Below, in pieces: positions 7,396-15,435 of a stretch of DNA of 64,000 bases. The notes beneath the pieces were generated by a model that made no database searches, had not been told where the DNA came from, and saw only the letters and a list, made by a program, of their open reading frames with translations. The position numbers and the translations under genes are program-made. The number at the start of each line of letters is the position of its first letter. Positions within the stretch are counted from its first letter, which is position 1. Source of the stretch: Terrabacter terrigena (lineage in GTDB: Bacteria; Actinomycetota; Actinomycetes; Actinomycetales; Dermatophilaceae); NCBI RefSeq assembly GCF_042676085.1, contig NZ_JBHTKH010000004.1, positions 248,001-312,000 of the forward strand, read 5' to 3'.

Positions 7396-8460
7396 GACTC
7401 TCATCCTTCCGTGGAATGAGAGCCTCCATCAGACCCGGAACGGGACAGGGTGTGGGCGGTCGAGGGCTGCAACGGTATCGGCCGTCACGTCGCATTGCGG
7501 CTGCTCGCGGATCGGGAGCAGGTCATCGACGTGCCGCCGCGACTGTCCGCGCGGGTGCGGATGTTCGCCACCGGTCAGGGCCGCAAGACCGACGTCACGG
7601 ACGCGCACTCCATCGCGCTGGTCGGGGTCCGCATGGCCGGCCTGCGCCCGGTCGTCAACGACGAGCAGCTCGCTGTGTTGCCGGTCCTGGCCGACCGACG
7701 CCGGGCCCTGGGCGAGGACCACACCCGGATGGTCTCCCAGCTGCATCACCTTCTGCTGAAACTGATCCCGGGCGGCGCAAAGAAGGACCTGTCCGCGGCA
7801 CAGGCCAAGAAGCTGCTCGCGACGGTGCGCCCTAGGGACGCTGCGGGCAAGACCCGGCGGCGGGTCGCCGCCGAACTGGTCAGCGACCTCGAGCGGACCT
7901 ACGCGCGCAAGAAGGCGGCGAACAAGGAACTGTCGCAGCTGCTCGCCGCGACCGGGACGAGCTTGACCGGGCTGAACGGCATCGGCCCGTCCGGGGCGGC
8001 GCGGCTGCTCGTGGAAGTCGGGGACATCACCCGGTTCCCGGACAACAACCACTTCGCGTCCTGGACCGGCACCGCGCCGATCGATGCCTCATCCGGGGAC
8101 CACGTGCGCCACCGGCTCTCCCGGGGCGGGAACCGTCAGATCAACCGGGTGCTGCACATCATGGCCACCGTGCAGCTGCGCAACCCGACCGAGGGACGCG
8201 CCTTCTTCGACCGCACCAAGGCTCGAGGCAAGTCCTCGAACGAGGCCATGCGCCTGCTCAAGCGCCGGCTGTCCGACATCGTGTTCCGGACGATGCTGGC
8301 CGACGCGGCGCGGCAGATGACGACGGGCCCGGGAGGGCAACAAGGTGACGACTCTGACTCCAGCGCGGCTGGCTCACAACCCCACACCAGCTCTTCGGAC
8401 AAGCCACTTCCCGGACCCGCCAGAACACACCCTAGAACCGCGCTCCCCGCGGCGTCTTGA

Positions 8461-8850
8461 CACAGAGGGGAGCCATGAGGGTGAACCTTCGCCCGCGCGC
8501 CACTCGGCGTGTTTCTTCGTCTCATGGGCCTTCGGCCGTGGACTCTGGGGGTGCGGACATACAGACACAAAAAGACCTGAACTGACAAAACTGCGGGCTT
8601 GATGCCCTGGGGGTCGGCTCCCCACCCCGGCCAGAGGCCATCCACACGAATTGCCGTCACACACACAGACACGCATCTCCTGGTCCGCCATCTTCTTCGT
8701 GACCTTTGACGTGGTCGGCGTGTGAGCAACCCGCGGCGCCGGCATCTCCTTCTCGGACAACGCTTTCAGTGGCCGCCCTTTCGGACCGGGTGTGTCGTGC
8801 AGCGCGGGTTGCTCTAGCTGCACGGCACACCCACCCGGACAGGGAAGGGG
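8461..8850. other. Non-coding leader of the replication gene; candidate replication origin
   Basis: No gene is seen in these 390 bases. GGGC-TTGAT-GCCC at 8595-8607 is a small hairpin presenting CTTGAT, which resembles the nick site CTTGATA known for pC194/pUB110-type rolling-circle plasmids. A GGGG-TCGGCT-CCCC hairpin follows directly at 8609-8622. Because the next gene encodes a HUH-type initiator, this leader is the best candidate for its double-strand origin. No nick site has been shown. Confidence 0.35.
8789..8831. promoter_or_regulatory. 15-bp stem hairpin in front of the replication initiator gene
   Basis: GGTGTGTCGTGCAGC and GCTGCACGGCACACC form a stem with one T-G wobble and a 13-base loop. 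It ends 19 bases before the GTG start. It could act as an operator, a translational control hairpin or part of the origin. The sequence does not decide between these. Confidence 0.4.
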
Positions 8851-10449
8851 GTGGCCGAGATGAGCCGGACAACACGAGACCGCATCTGGGACGCTGTTCC
8901 CCTGCGCTCCCCCGACAGGAATGGTGACGCTCCGCTCGGAGAGAGTCACCCGCTCGACCTGGGGCACCTCGACGCCGCCACCGAGGCACAGGTCATCGCC
9001 CGGTTGACATCACGCGGCTTCGACGCCTGGTCCGAGGCTGCGTCCCGGGTCGGCCACTGCGCCAAGCCGATTCGCTTGCACGGTACGTCGCAGACCGTCG
9101 ACCGCCGCACCGGCGAGGTGCTTTCAAGCTTTTCCTCGGCGGACAGTCCGCTCGGGGTGCTGCACGTGCGGTGCGGGAACCGTCGCGCAGCGGACTGCCC
9201 GTCCTGCTCCAGGCTGTACGCGGCAGACACCTTCCACCTCATCCGGGCCGGCGTCACCGGTGGCAAGGGAGTGCCCGAAGCCGTCAGCGAGAACCCGCTC
9301 GTGTTCGCAACGCTGACCGCGCCCTCGTTCGGGCTCGTGCACGGCACCCGCGGCGGCCGCACCTGCCGGCCGTTCACTGCGAAGGGCCAGGACCGGGTAT
9401 GCGAGCACGGGCGCTCAACGGTCTGCCACGCGCGCCACGGCGACGAAGACGAGCTGCTCGGTCAGCCGCTGTGCCGGGACTGCTACGACTACGAAAGCCA
9501 CCTCGTGTGGCAGTGGTGGGCTCCGGAGCTGTGGCGCCGGTTCACCATCAGCGCGCGCCGCGGCTTGGCCAAGACCCTCATGGTCCCCGAGTCCCGCCTC
9601 CCGGAGCACCTGACGCTGCAGTACGCCAAGGTCGCCGAGTACCAGCAACGTGGCATCGTCCACTTCCACGCCCTGATCCGCCTTGACGGGCCCAAGACGG
9701 CTGACGGGTTCGCTCCCGCCCCGGCCTTTGCGACGGCCGCGACACTCGCCCAGGTCGTCCAGCAGGCTGTCAGCGGGGTGTCCTTCGACGCTCCTCCGCT
9801 CTTCGACGGTGACCCGGTCCGGACGCTGCGGTTCGGTGCCCAGGTCGACGTGCGCCCGATCAAGACCTCGCGGCGCACCGACGATCCGGACCGTGAACTC
9901 ACCTCAGAGCAGGTCGCCGGCTACCTGGCCAAGTACGCGACCAAGTCCGCCGGCGACTTGGTCAACGGCGACAACCCGCACCTCCGCCGGCTGCGCGCGA
10001 CCATCGCCGAAGTCACCGACCACATCGCGACCGACGCGCGCGCCGAGGGGACCCCGTTGAGAGAGCACCCGTACGCCCTCCTCGGCAAGTGGAACCGAAT
10101 GCTCGGCTTCCGCGGACACTTCTCCACGAAGTCCCGGCGCTACTCGATCACCCTCGGCCGGCTCCGCCGCGCCCGCAGTCGGTTCCAGCGACGCCTCACC
10201 GACGCCAGCCGCCAAGGCCAGACCCTCGACGTCCGCGACCTCGACGACCTCCTCGCGGACGACCTCGAGGAGACCACCCTCGTCGTAGGCCAGTGGTCAT
10301 ACGCCGGGTCAGGCTGGGATACCGACGGCGATGCCGAGCTCGCCAAGGCCGCTGCTGCGCGGGCCCGCGAGTATGCCCAGTGGAAGGCAGCACAGCGCGT
10401 CGATTCTTCATCACCGCAAGGCAATCCGAGTAGGGGAGAAGGGCAATGA
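8851..10449 (+). CDS. repSA: RepSA-type rolling-circle replication initiator
   Basis: This 532-residue protein should nick the element's origin and start rolling-circle replication of the excised circle. It contains a Cys cluster RCGNRRAADCPSC (C108, C116, C119) followed by LYAADTFHLIRAG, which is typical of the pSAM2 RepSA family. The HUH metal-binding motif is HFHALIRL (H271, H273). The Tyr-bearing helix is GYLAKYATK (Y358, Y362), where the nicking tyrosine is expected. GTG 8851 and ATG 8860 are both possible starts. The stop overlaps the excisionase start (ATGA at 10446). The length is in the family range (about 450-550) and the frame is undamaged. The symbol follows the pSAM2 gene. Confidence 0.88.
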   Translation: MAEMSRTTRDRIWDAVPLRSPDRNGDAPLGESHPLDLGHLDAATEAQVIARLTSRGFDAWSEAASRVGHCAKPIRLHGTSQTVDRRTGEVLSSFSSADSPLGVLHVRCGNRRAADCPSCSRLYAADTFHLIRAGVTGGKGVPEAVSENPLVFATLTAPSFGLVHGTRGGRTCRPFTAKGQDRVCEHGRSTVCHARHGDEDELLGQPLCRDCYDYESHLVWQWWAPELWRRFTISARRGLAKTLMVPESRLPEHLTLQYAKVAEYQQRGIVHFHALIRLDGPKTADGFAPAPAFATAATLAQVVQQAVSGVSFDAPPLFDGDPVRTLRFGAQVDVRPIKTSRRTDDPDRELTSEQVAGYLAKYATKSAGDLVNGDNPHLRRLRATIAEVTDHIATDARAEGTPLREHPYALLGKWNRMLGFRGHFSTKSRRYSITLGRLRRARSRFQRRLTDASRQGQTLDVRDLDDLLADDLEETTLVVGQWSYAGSGWDTDGDAELAKAAAARAREYAQWKAAQRVDSSSPQGNPSRGEGQ

Positions 10450-10631
10450 GTGAGACTGATGTGTTGTGGACCGTCCAGGACGTGAGCGACTTTCTGCGTG
10501 TCCCGGTGGCCACGATCTACCAGTGGCGGGTTCGGCATGAGGGCCCGCAAGCAATGCGAATCGGGCGCCACCTGCGCTTCGACCCGGAGACGGTCCGTGC
10601 GTGGTCACGGGAGCAGCTGGAGGTCGTCTGA
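10446..10631 (+). CDS. xis: Excisionase-like helix-turn-helix protein (Xis)
   Basis: This 61-residue protein has the MerR/AlpA-type winged helix seen in AICE excisionases: TVQDVSDFLRVPVATIYQWR, then GRHLRFDPETVRAWSRE. Such proteins bend DNA at attL/attR and direct the integrase toward excision. The gene overlaps repSA by ATGA and its TGA overlaps the integrase ATG (TGATG at 10629-10633). The three are therefore one translational unit, as in pSAM2. Confidence 0.88.
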   Translation: MSETDVLWTVQDVSDFLRVPVATIYQWRVRHEGPQAMRIGRHLRFDPETVRAWSREQLEVV

Positions 10632-11755
10632 TGGCGAGCATCAGTAGGAACCCCAAGGACCCGGGATGGCAAGCACGGTGGCGCGACCCGGGAGGGCGGC
10701 AGCGTAAGAAGAACTTCGCGCGCAAGGTCGATGCTCAACGATGGCTCGACCAGATGCAGGCAGAGCGACACCGCGGTCAGTACATCGACCCGCGCGCGGG
10801 CAAGGTGCGGGTGCGTGACGTCGCCGAAGCCTGGGCTCGTGGCCTGACGCATCTCAAGGTGTCCACCGCTACCCGATACCGGGGGCTCGTCAACGGACAC
10901 ATCCTTCCTCGATTCGGGGACTGGGCCATCGCTGACCTGAGGCACAGCGATGTCCGCGACTGGGTGAGCGATCTGTCGGCGGCCGGTCTCTCAGCAGGAA
11001 CCGTGCGGCAGGCGCACCGGGTGCTGTCGCTGATCCTGGCCGAGGCGGTGAAGGACGGGCGACTCTCCCGAAACCCCGCTGCAGGCGTCCAGCTGCCGCG
11101 AGCAGTCCGAGCAGATCCGCGCTTCCTGAGCGCCGCGGAGGTCGCTCGCCTCGTCGAGGCCGCACAGCCGAATGGCCTCAGCGTGGCCGTTCTCGCGCTC
11201 TGTGGCCTGCGCTTTGGCGAGCTCGCGGCCCTCCGGGTCCGTCGGGTCAACCTGCTCCGCCGCCGCCTCATCATCGCGGAAAGCGTCACCGAGGTGGCCG
11301 GCCGTGCGGTCTGGTCGCTGCCCAAGACGAACCGCACGAGGACCGTGCCGTTCCCACCGTCCCTGGCTCAGGGGATCGAGGGACAGTGCCAGGGGAAGGG
11401 GCCCGAGGACCTGCTCTTCACCGCCCCCGAGGGCGGCGTCCTGCGCCTGGGCAACTGGCGTCGTCGTGTCTTCGACCCCGCCTGCCGGACAGCCGGCGTC
11501 GTCGGCGTCACACCGCACGACCTGAGGCACACCGCGGCCTCGTTGGCGATCGCCTCGGGCGCAAACGTCAAGGCCGTGCAGCAGATGCTCGGGCACGCTT
11601 CGGCGGCCATGACGCTCGATGTGTATGCCGGTCTGTTCGGCGACGACCTGGACGCCGTGGCGGTGGCTCTCGACGGGCTTGTGCCCCTTTTGCGCCCCCT
11701 GGGCGGCTCTGAGGGCATCGGGCTCGGCAAGTCGAACGGGGCGGACAGTGCTTGA
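10631..11755 (+). CDS. int: Tyrosine site-specific integrase of the element
   Basis: This 374-residue integrase catalyses recombination between attP and the tRNA-Lys 3' end. ATG 10631 was chosen because it overlaps the xis stop; an upstream GTG-type start at 10601 would lie inside xis. An N-terminal arm-binding region (GWQARWRDPGGRQRKKNF) precedes the SAM-like core-binding domain (about 60-155) and the catalytic domain. The catalytic residues are visible: R194 (CGLRFGEL), K232 (LPKTNR), H296 and R299 (PHDLRHT), H322 (LGHAS) and Y332 (LDVYAGL). The gene ends 10 bp before attR. Its 3' end contains a 19-bp sequence duplicated at the other end of the element. Confidence 0.95.
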   Translation: MASISRNPKDPGWQARWRDPGGRQRKKNFARKVDAQRWLDQMQAERHRGQYIDPRAGKVRVRDVAEAWARGLTHLKVSTATRYRGLVNGHILPRFGDWAIADLRHSDVRDWVSDLSAAGLSAGTVRQAHRVLSLILAEAVKDGRLSRNPAAGVQLPRAVRADPRFLSAAEVARLVEAAQPNGLSVAVLALCGLRFGELAALRVRRVNLLRRRLIIAESVTEVAGRAVWSLPKTNRTRTVPFPPSLAQGIEGQCQGKGPEDLLFTAPEGGVLRLGNWRRRVFDPACRTAGVVGVTPHDLRHTAASLAIASGANVKAVQQMLGHASAAMTLDVYAGLFGDDLDAVAVALDGLVPLLRPLGGSEGIGLGKSNGADSA

Positions 11756-11765
11756 CCTGCGCAAA

Positions 11766-11816
11766 CGTGTGGTGGGCCCCGTCGGGCTCGAACCGACGAC
11801 CGGCGGATTAAAAGTC
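11766..11816. repeat. attR: 51-bp direct repeat within tRNA-Lys
   Basis: It is identical to 1021-1071. It supplies tRNA nucleotides 30-76 and so keeps the tRNA gene functional after integration. The crossover must lie within these 51 bp. Confidence 0.9.
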
Positions 11817-11845
11817 CGATGCTCTACCGACTGAGCTAGAGGCCC
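11770..11845 (-). tRNA. tRNA-Lys (anticodon TTT)
   Basis: A complete 76-nt cloverleaf can be folded by eye. The 7-bp acceptor stem is GGGCCTC/GGGGCCC with one T-G pair. The D stem is GCTC/GAGC. The anticodon loop is CTTTTAA (anticodon TTT). The T arm is GTCGG-TTCGAGC-CCGAC, the discriminator base is A, and CCA is encoded. Position 27-43 is a T-C mismatch. The 3' end faces the integrated element. Confidence 0.95.
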
Positions 11846-11948
11846 TGGGCGGCGCTGCTGGCCGCCCAGACAGTATGCCGCAGCAGCTCGGGCCCGCTCG
11901 CATCGTGTCGGCTCCGCGCGTGCCGCACGAGCACTGGCGCACGCGAAC

Positions 11949-11988
11949 GCGCCGGGCACCCGGGTCGGTGGACCCGGGAGCCCGGCGC
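11949..11988. terminator. Strong hairpin downstream of phospholipase C
   Basis: GCGCCGGGC-A-CCCGGGTC pairs with GACCCGGG-A-GCCCGGCGC across a GGTG loop, giving 17 of 18 pairs. It lies 24 bp past the phospholipase stop. There is no T run on either side, as is usual for actinobacterial terminators. Confidence 0.65.
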
Positions 11989-12012
11989 GACGACATACGC
12001 CCGGGTGGGGCG

Positions 12013-14028
12013 TCAGCCGCGGGTGCGACCCAGCGCCGGCTCGCTGACGGAGGGGTGACCGGTCTCGAGATGTCCTGCGAACGCGCGCAGGAACGGGGTG
12101 CCGCCGGCGACGACGGTGAGGTCGTACCAGCCGCCGGTGGCGGACGTGTCGACGACGACAGGGCGCGCGCCGACGGTGGTGCGCCCGCCGTACGCGTTCT
12201 CCACCGTCACCGTGACGCCGCGCGGTGCGTCGACGGTGACGGACAGCCGCTGGGTGCGGCCGACGCGGGTGACGCTCACCTGCACCCGGTCGGTCGAGGT
12301 GCTGCCGGCGTAGCGCCGGAAGAAACCGTTCGGGCCGTGCAGGTGGATGTCGTAGTCGCCGCTCACGGGCCACGTGGCACGCAGCTCGTCGCCCGCGCCC
12401 ACGGTGTAGCTGTGCGGCGCGCCGGCGGGCTCGATGAGCCTGGCCTGAAGGTGCGCACCGCGGCGGCCCCGGTTGTCGAGGTCGACGGTGATCGCCCCGG
12501 TCGTCGACGTCTCGCGGACGTCGAGGTCGTACGGGGTGGGTCGGGCCGGCCGGCTGCCGGGCTCCTGCATGGGCATCGACCCCTGCGCGGGCGGCGTCGG
12601 ACGGTAGGACGGGTGGCGCTGGTCGTCGAACGGCTTCCAGCTCGTGGTGCTCGGCAGGCTCGGCACCTTCTCGACGGTGCGGGAGAAGTCGAACGCCGAC
12701 GTGAGGTCACCGGTGACGGCGCGGCGCCAGGGGGTGATGTTGGGCTCCTTGACGCCGAAGCGCGTCTCCATGAGCCGGATGACGGAGGTGTGGTCGAACG
12801 TCTCGGACGCGACCCACCCGCCGGTGCTCCACGGCGACACGACGAACATGGGCACGCGCGGGCCCAGGCCGTACGACCCCGGGCCGTGCTGGCCGTCGTA
12901 GAACTCGTGGTCGGTCGGGACCGTCGAGGCGCCCGGGATGACAGGGGAGTTCGCGTGCGGCGGCACGAGGTGGTCGAAGAAGCCGTCGTTCTCGTCGTAG
13001 GTGATGAGCAGGACCGTCTTCGCCCACACGTCGGGGTTCGAGGTCAGGGTGTCGAGGACCTTGGAGATGTACCAGGCGCCGTAGTTCGTCGGCCAGTTCG
13101 AGTGCTCGCTGAAGGCCTCGGGCGCCGCGATGTAGCTGACCGACGGCAGCTCGCCGGCCTGCACGTCACGACGCAGCAGCTCGAAGTAGTCCTGCCCGTC
13201 ACGGGCCTTGGTGCCGCGACGGGCCTTCTCGTACAGGGCGTTTCCGGGTGCGGCGTTGCGGTAGCTGTTGAAGTACAGCAGCGAGTTGTCGCCGTAGTTG
13301 CCGATGTAGGGGTCGGACGTCCAGCCCCACGAGCCCGCCGAGTCGAGCCCGGTGCCCTCGTCCTGGTAGACCTTCCACGAGACGCCTGCCTGCTCGAGGC
13401 GCTCCGGGTAGGTGCGCCAGTCGTAGCCGAGCTCGTCGTTGTAGAGGACGGGGCCGCCACCCTTGCCGTCGTTGCCGGTCCAGCCGGACCACAGGTAGTA
13501 GCGGTTGGGGTCCGTGTTGCCGATGAAGGAGCAGTAGTACGCGTCGCAGACGGTGAACGCGTCGGCGAGGGCATAGTGGAAGGCCGCGTCCTCACGCTCG
13601 AGGTAGGCCATCGTCGTCGTGCCCTTGGCCGGCACCCACCCGTCGTAGTGGCCCTTGTTCACGGCCGCCTGACCGTCGGTCCAGCTGTGCGGGAGTCCTT
13701 CGAGGAAGGCCGCGCCGAGATCGTCGACGCTCGGGTGGAAGGGCAGGACGGTGCGTGTGCCGTCCGACTGGTGCCACACGTTGTGCCCGCTGGGGAGCTG
13801 CACGGGGTGCGGGTCACCGAACCCTCGGACGCCGCGCAGGCTTCCGAGGTAGTGCTCGAAGGAGCGGTTCTCCTGCATGAGGACGACGATGTGCTCCACG
13901 TCCTTGATGGTGCCGGTGGCGCGGTTGGCCGGGATGGAGGCGGCCCGCGCGATGCTGTCGCCGAGCATCGTGGCGGCAGTGGCGCCGCCCGCGATCTGGA
14001 GGAAGCGACGCCGGTCGAGGTTGACCAT
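12013..14028 (-). CDS. Secreted phospholipase C (phosphocholine-specific type)
   Basis: This 671-residue enzyme would hydrolyse phospholipid head groups outside the cell. ATG 14028 was chosen because AGGAGAT precedes it and a twin-arginine signal follows at once (DRRRFLQIAGGATAATM). The alkaline-phosphatase-like phosphoesterase domain starts with HIVVLMQENRSFEHYLG, where Asn is the expected nucleophile region. Other conserved blocks are GWTGN, TVLLITYDENDGFFDH and GLGPRVPMFVVSPWS. The C-terminal about 200 residues form two beta-rich DUF756 modules (VTVENAYGG, DNRGRRGAHLQA). It lies 59 bp downstream of the glycerophosphodiesterase gene on the same strand. Its products could feed that enzyme. 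Both would release phosphate from lipids. Confidence 0.93.
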   Translation of the reverse strand: MVNLDRRRFLQIAGGATAATMLGDSIARAASIPANRATGTIKDVEHIVVLMQENRSFEHYLGSLRGVRGFGDPHPVQLPSGHNVWHQSDGTRTVLPFHPSVDDLGAAFLEGLPHSWTDGQAAVNKGHYDGWVPAKGTTTMAYLEREDAAFHYALADAFTVCDAYYCSFIGNTDPNRYYLWSGWTGNDGKGGGPVLYNDELGYDWRTYPERLEQAGVSWKVYQDEGTGLDSAGSWGWTSDPYIGNYGDNSLLYFNSYRNAAPGNALYEKARRGTKARDGQDYFELLRRDVQAGELPSVSYIAAPEAFSEHSNWPTNYGAWYISKVLDTLTSNPDVWAKTVLLITYDENDGFFDHLVPPHANSPVIPGASTVPTDHEFYDGQHGPGSYGLGPRVPMFVVSPWSTGGWVASETFDHTSVIRLMETRFGVKEPNITPWRRAVTGDLTSAFDFSRTVEKVPSLPSTTSWKPFDDQRHPSYRPTPPAQGSMPMQEPGSRPARPTPYDLDVRETSTTGAITVDLDNRGRRGAHLQARLIEPAGAPHSYTVGAGDELRATWPVSGDYDIHLHGPNGFFRRYAGSTSTDRVQVSVTRVGRTQRLSVTVDAPRGVTVTVENAYGGRTTVGARPVVVDTSATGGWYDLTVVAGGTPFLRAFAGHLETGHPSVSEPALGRTRG

Positions 14029-14087
14029 GAGATCTCCTGGGGGAGTGGGGTGCTGGGGGGCGGATGGGATCCGACGACGGTGCGCGG

Positions 14088-15170
14088 TCAGCGGGGCGCG
14101 TACGCCTTCGGCAGGCGCATGCCGCGGTCGGCCATGAGCTGGCGCGCCCGGTTCGGGTAGTTCGTGATCATGCCGTCGACGCCCATGTCGATGAGGGCGC
14201 TCACCGTGTCGAGGTCGTCGCACGTCCAGGGGATGACCTTGAGCCCGCGCTGGTGGGCGGCGGAGATCATCGCGGCATCGGGGTAGAAGCGGAAGCCCGC
14301 GTCGCCGATCTTGCCGTTCTGGGGGAAGCCGTAGTTGGGCGAGAGGGCGGTCAGCCCGGGCACGGCGGCCGCGGCGGTGCGCACGAAGTCGCCGCCGAAG
14401 TCGTCAGCGTCGACGCCGCCGAGCCAGGGCGAGGCGCCGGGCTTGCCGACCTGGAGGAAGTCGTAGTTGGTCAGTGCGACGAGCGGCCACGTCGGCGCGA
14501 GGCGGTGCATCTCGTTGAGTGCGCCCCAGTCGAAGGACTGGATCGTCACCTGGTCCTCGATGCCCGAGGCGTGGATCTCCTCGAACACGCGGCGCACGAA
14601 GAGTGCTCGCGGTGCGGTCTGCTCGGGCGCACCCGCCTCGACCTTCGTCTCGATGTTGAGCGTGACCTGCTTGGCGTCGTAGGACTTGACGAGGTTCAGC
14701 ACGTCCTTGAGCTCGACCATCCGGAAACCGGCGACACGCTCCTGCTCCGGGAAGCCGGGCAGCTGCTGGTAGCCGCAGTCCATCGTCTTGATCTGGGCGA
14801 GGGTGAGGTCCTTGATGTACTTCCCGACGTACGGGTACATCGGGTCGTCGGGGGTGACCGGCGCGGTGTCGCGGCACTTCTTGGCGCTGACCTGGCGGTC
14901 GTGGTTGACGACGACCTTCTCGTCCTTGGTCACCTGCGTGTCGAGCTCGAGCGTGGTGACGCCGAGGCGCATGGCCTTGCCGAAGCCCTCGAGGGACTCC
15001 TCGGTCGTCATGCCGATGCCGCCGCGGTGGGCCTGCAGGTCGAAGTGGGTCTTCTGCGGCAGCACGGGGCCCGGCTGTGTGGCGGTGTCGCCGGCCGCGG
15101 CAGGGCCGGCGGCGCCGGCCGCGAGGGGGCCGACCAGGGCCAGGGCGGTCAGGAGGTGGCGGAGATGCAT
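14088..15170 (-). CDS. Secreted glycerophosphodiester phosphodiesterase
   Basis: This 360-residue enzyme hydrolyses glycerophosphodiesters to glycerol-3-phosphate and an alcohol. The start at 15170 gives a signal peptide (LRHLLTALALVGPLAAGAAG, AAAG cleavage region). The GDPD TIM barrel begins with DLQAHRGGIGMTTEESLEGF (catalytic His and Arg, then Glu) and TTLELDTQVTKDEKVVVNHD (Glu-x-Asp metal ligands and the second His). The C-terminal strands VIPWTCDD and GVDGMITNYPNRAR match the family. The phospholipase gene follows it, probably as an operon. No PHO box of the usual 11-bp repeat type was found upstream. Confidence 0.93.
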   Translation of the reverse strand: MHLRHLLTALALVGPLAAGAAGPAAAGDTATQPGPVLPQKTHFDLQAHRGGIGMTTEESLEGFGKAMRLGVTTLELDTQVTKDEKVVVNHDRQVSAKKCRDTAPVTPDDPMYPYVGKYIKDLTLAQIKTMDCGYQQLPGFPEQERVAGFRMVELKDVLNLVKSYDAKQVTLNIETKVEAGAPEQTAPRALFVRRVFEEIHASGIEDQVTIQSFDWGALNEMHRLAPTWPLVALTNYDFLQVGKPGASPWLGGVDADDFGGDFVRTAAAAVPGLTALSPNYGFPQNGKIGDAGFRFYPDAAMISAAHQRGLKVIPWTCDDLDTVSALIDMGVDGMITNYPNRARQLMADRGMRLPKAYAPR

Positions 15171-15435
15171 CAGAGGTCCTCTGGGGTGGTGGGGTTCTGG
15201 CCTCTCGACGGTAGGGACGGCGCCGTGGCCCGCGGTGCCCATCACGTGGCGGGGCCGTGAACCCTTGCCGAACTCGGACGAACCGGGCACCGCCGAAGGC
15301 GCCGAGGGCGTATGCCGCCGCCCTCCCGGGGCGACCGAGGCGCGCCCCGTGGCGAGTGCACCCGGTGTTCACCCGGCGGCGATACGTTCACCGTGGTGCC
15401 CGGCGTCGCCCGGGCGTCGACCGTGAGGAGTACGC

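Larger units (their letters stand above)
6104..7447 (-). mobile_element. IS3-family insertion sequence, 1,344 bp
   Basis: Imperfect terminal inverted repeats start with TGTCCCGTTCCGGGT at 6104 and at 7447 (reverse strand), continue with TGGAGGCTC after four differing bases, and end in the usual TG...CA. The element is flanked by GGG on both sides (6101-6103 and 7448-7450), a 3-bp target duplication. It encodes orfA and orfB in overlapping phase on the minus strand and looks intact. Confidence 0.93.
5932..8460 (+). pseudogene. IS110-family transposase gene, interrupted by an IS3-family element
   Basis: The 5' part (5932-6103; ATG 5899 is an alternative start) encodes the RuvC-like N-terminus with VIGMDPHKRSVTIEVM. 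The 3' part resumes at 7448 in the same frame (VWAVEGCNGIGRHVALRL, KTDVTDAHSIALVG). It continues through the transposase-20 domain (LTGLNGIGPSGAARLLVEVG, SWTGTAPIDASSGD, HRLSRGGNRQINRVLH) to a stop at 8458-8460. Removing 6104-7447 and one GGG joins the halves seamlessly as ...WPERV-WAVEG.... The element was therefore complete before the second insertion and is now inactive. IS110 elements have no terminal inverted repeats. The right end is probably near the TTGACACAGAGGGGAGCC just after the stop. Confidence 0.9.
1021..11816. mobile_element. Integrated actinomycete element (AICE-like) in tRNA-Lys, with decayed cargo
   Basis: A 51-bp direct repeat (1021-1071 and 11766-11816) bounds about 10.8 kb. 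The right copy is the 3' part of an intact tRNA-Lys gene, and a tyrosine integrase ends 10 bp inside it. The replication initiator, excisionase-like and integrase genes overlap one another, which is the pSAM2-type arrangement. The remaining content is an ECF sigma factor locus with an inverted repeat, decayed genes, an IS110-type gene interrupted by an IS3-type element, and small hypothetical genes. No FtsK/TraSA-like transfer gene, NudR-like or Spd-like gene is visible. The element is therefore probably not self-transmissible, or it is a mobilisable derivative. Cargo between 1750 and 5500 has more A/T at third codon positions than the host genes. Confidence 0.85.

Noticed and set aside
11875..14160. 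A 761-codon open frame on the plus strand
   Set aside because: It is antisense to the phospholipase C gene, has Val/Arg/Gly-rich low-complexity sequence and shows no domain.
15366..15392. Two GTTCACC words upstream of the glycerophosphodiesterase and synthetase genes
   Set aside because: They are 19 bp apart, not 11 or 22 as PHO boxes require, so I do not call a PHO box here.
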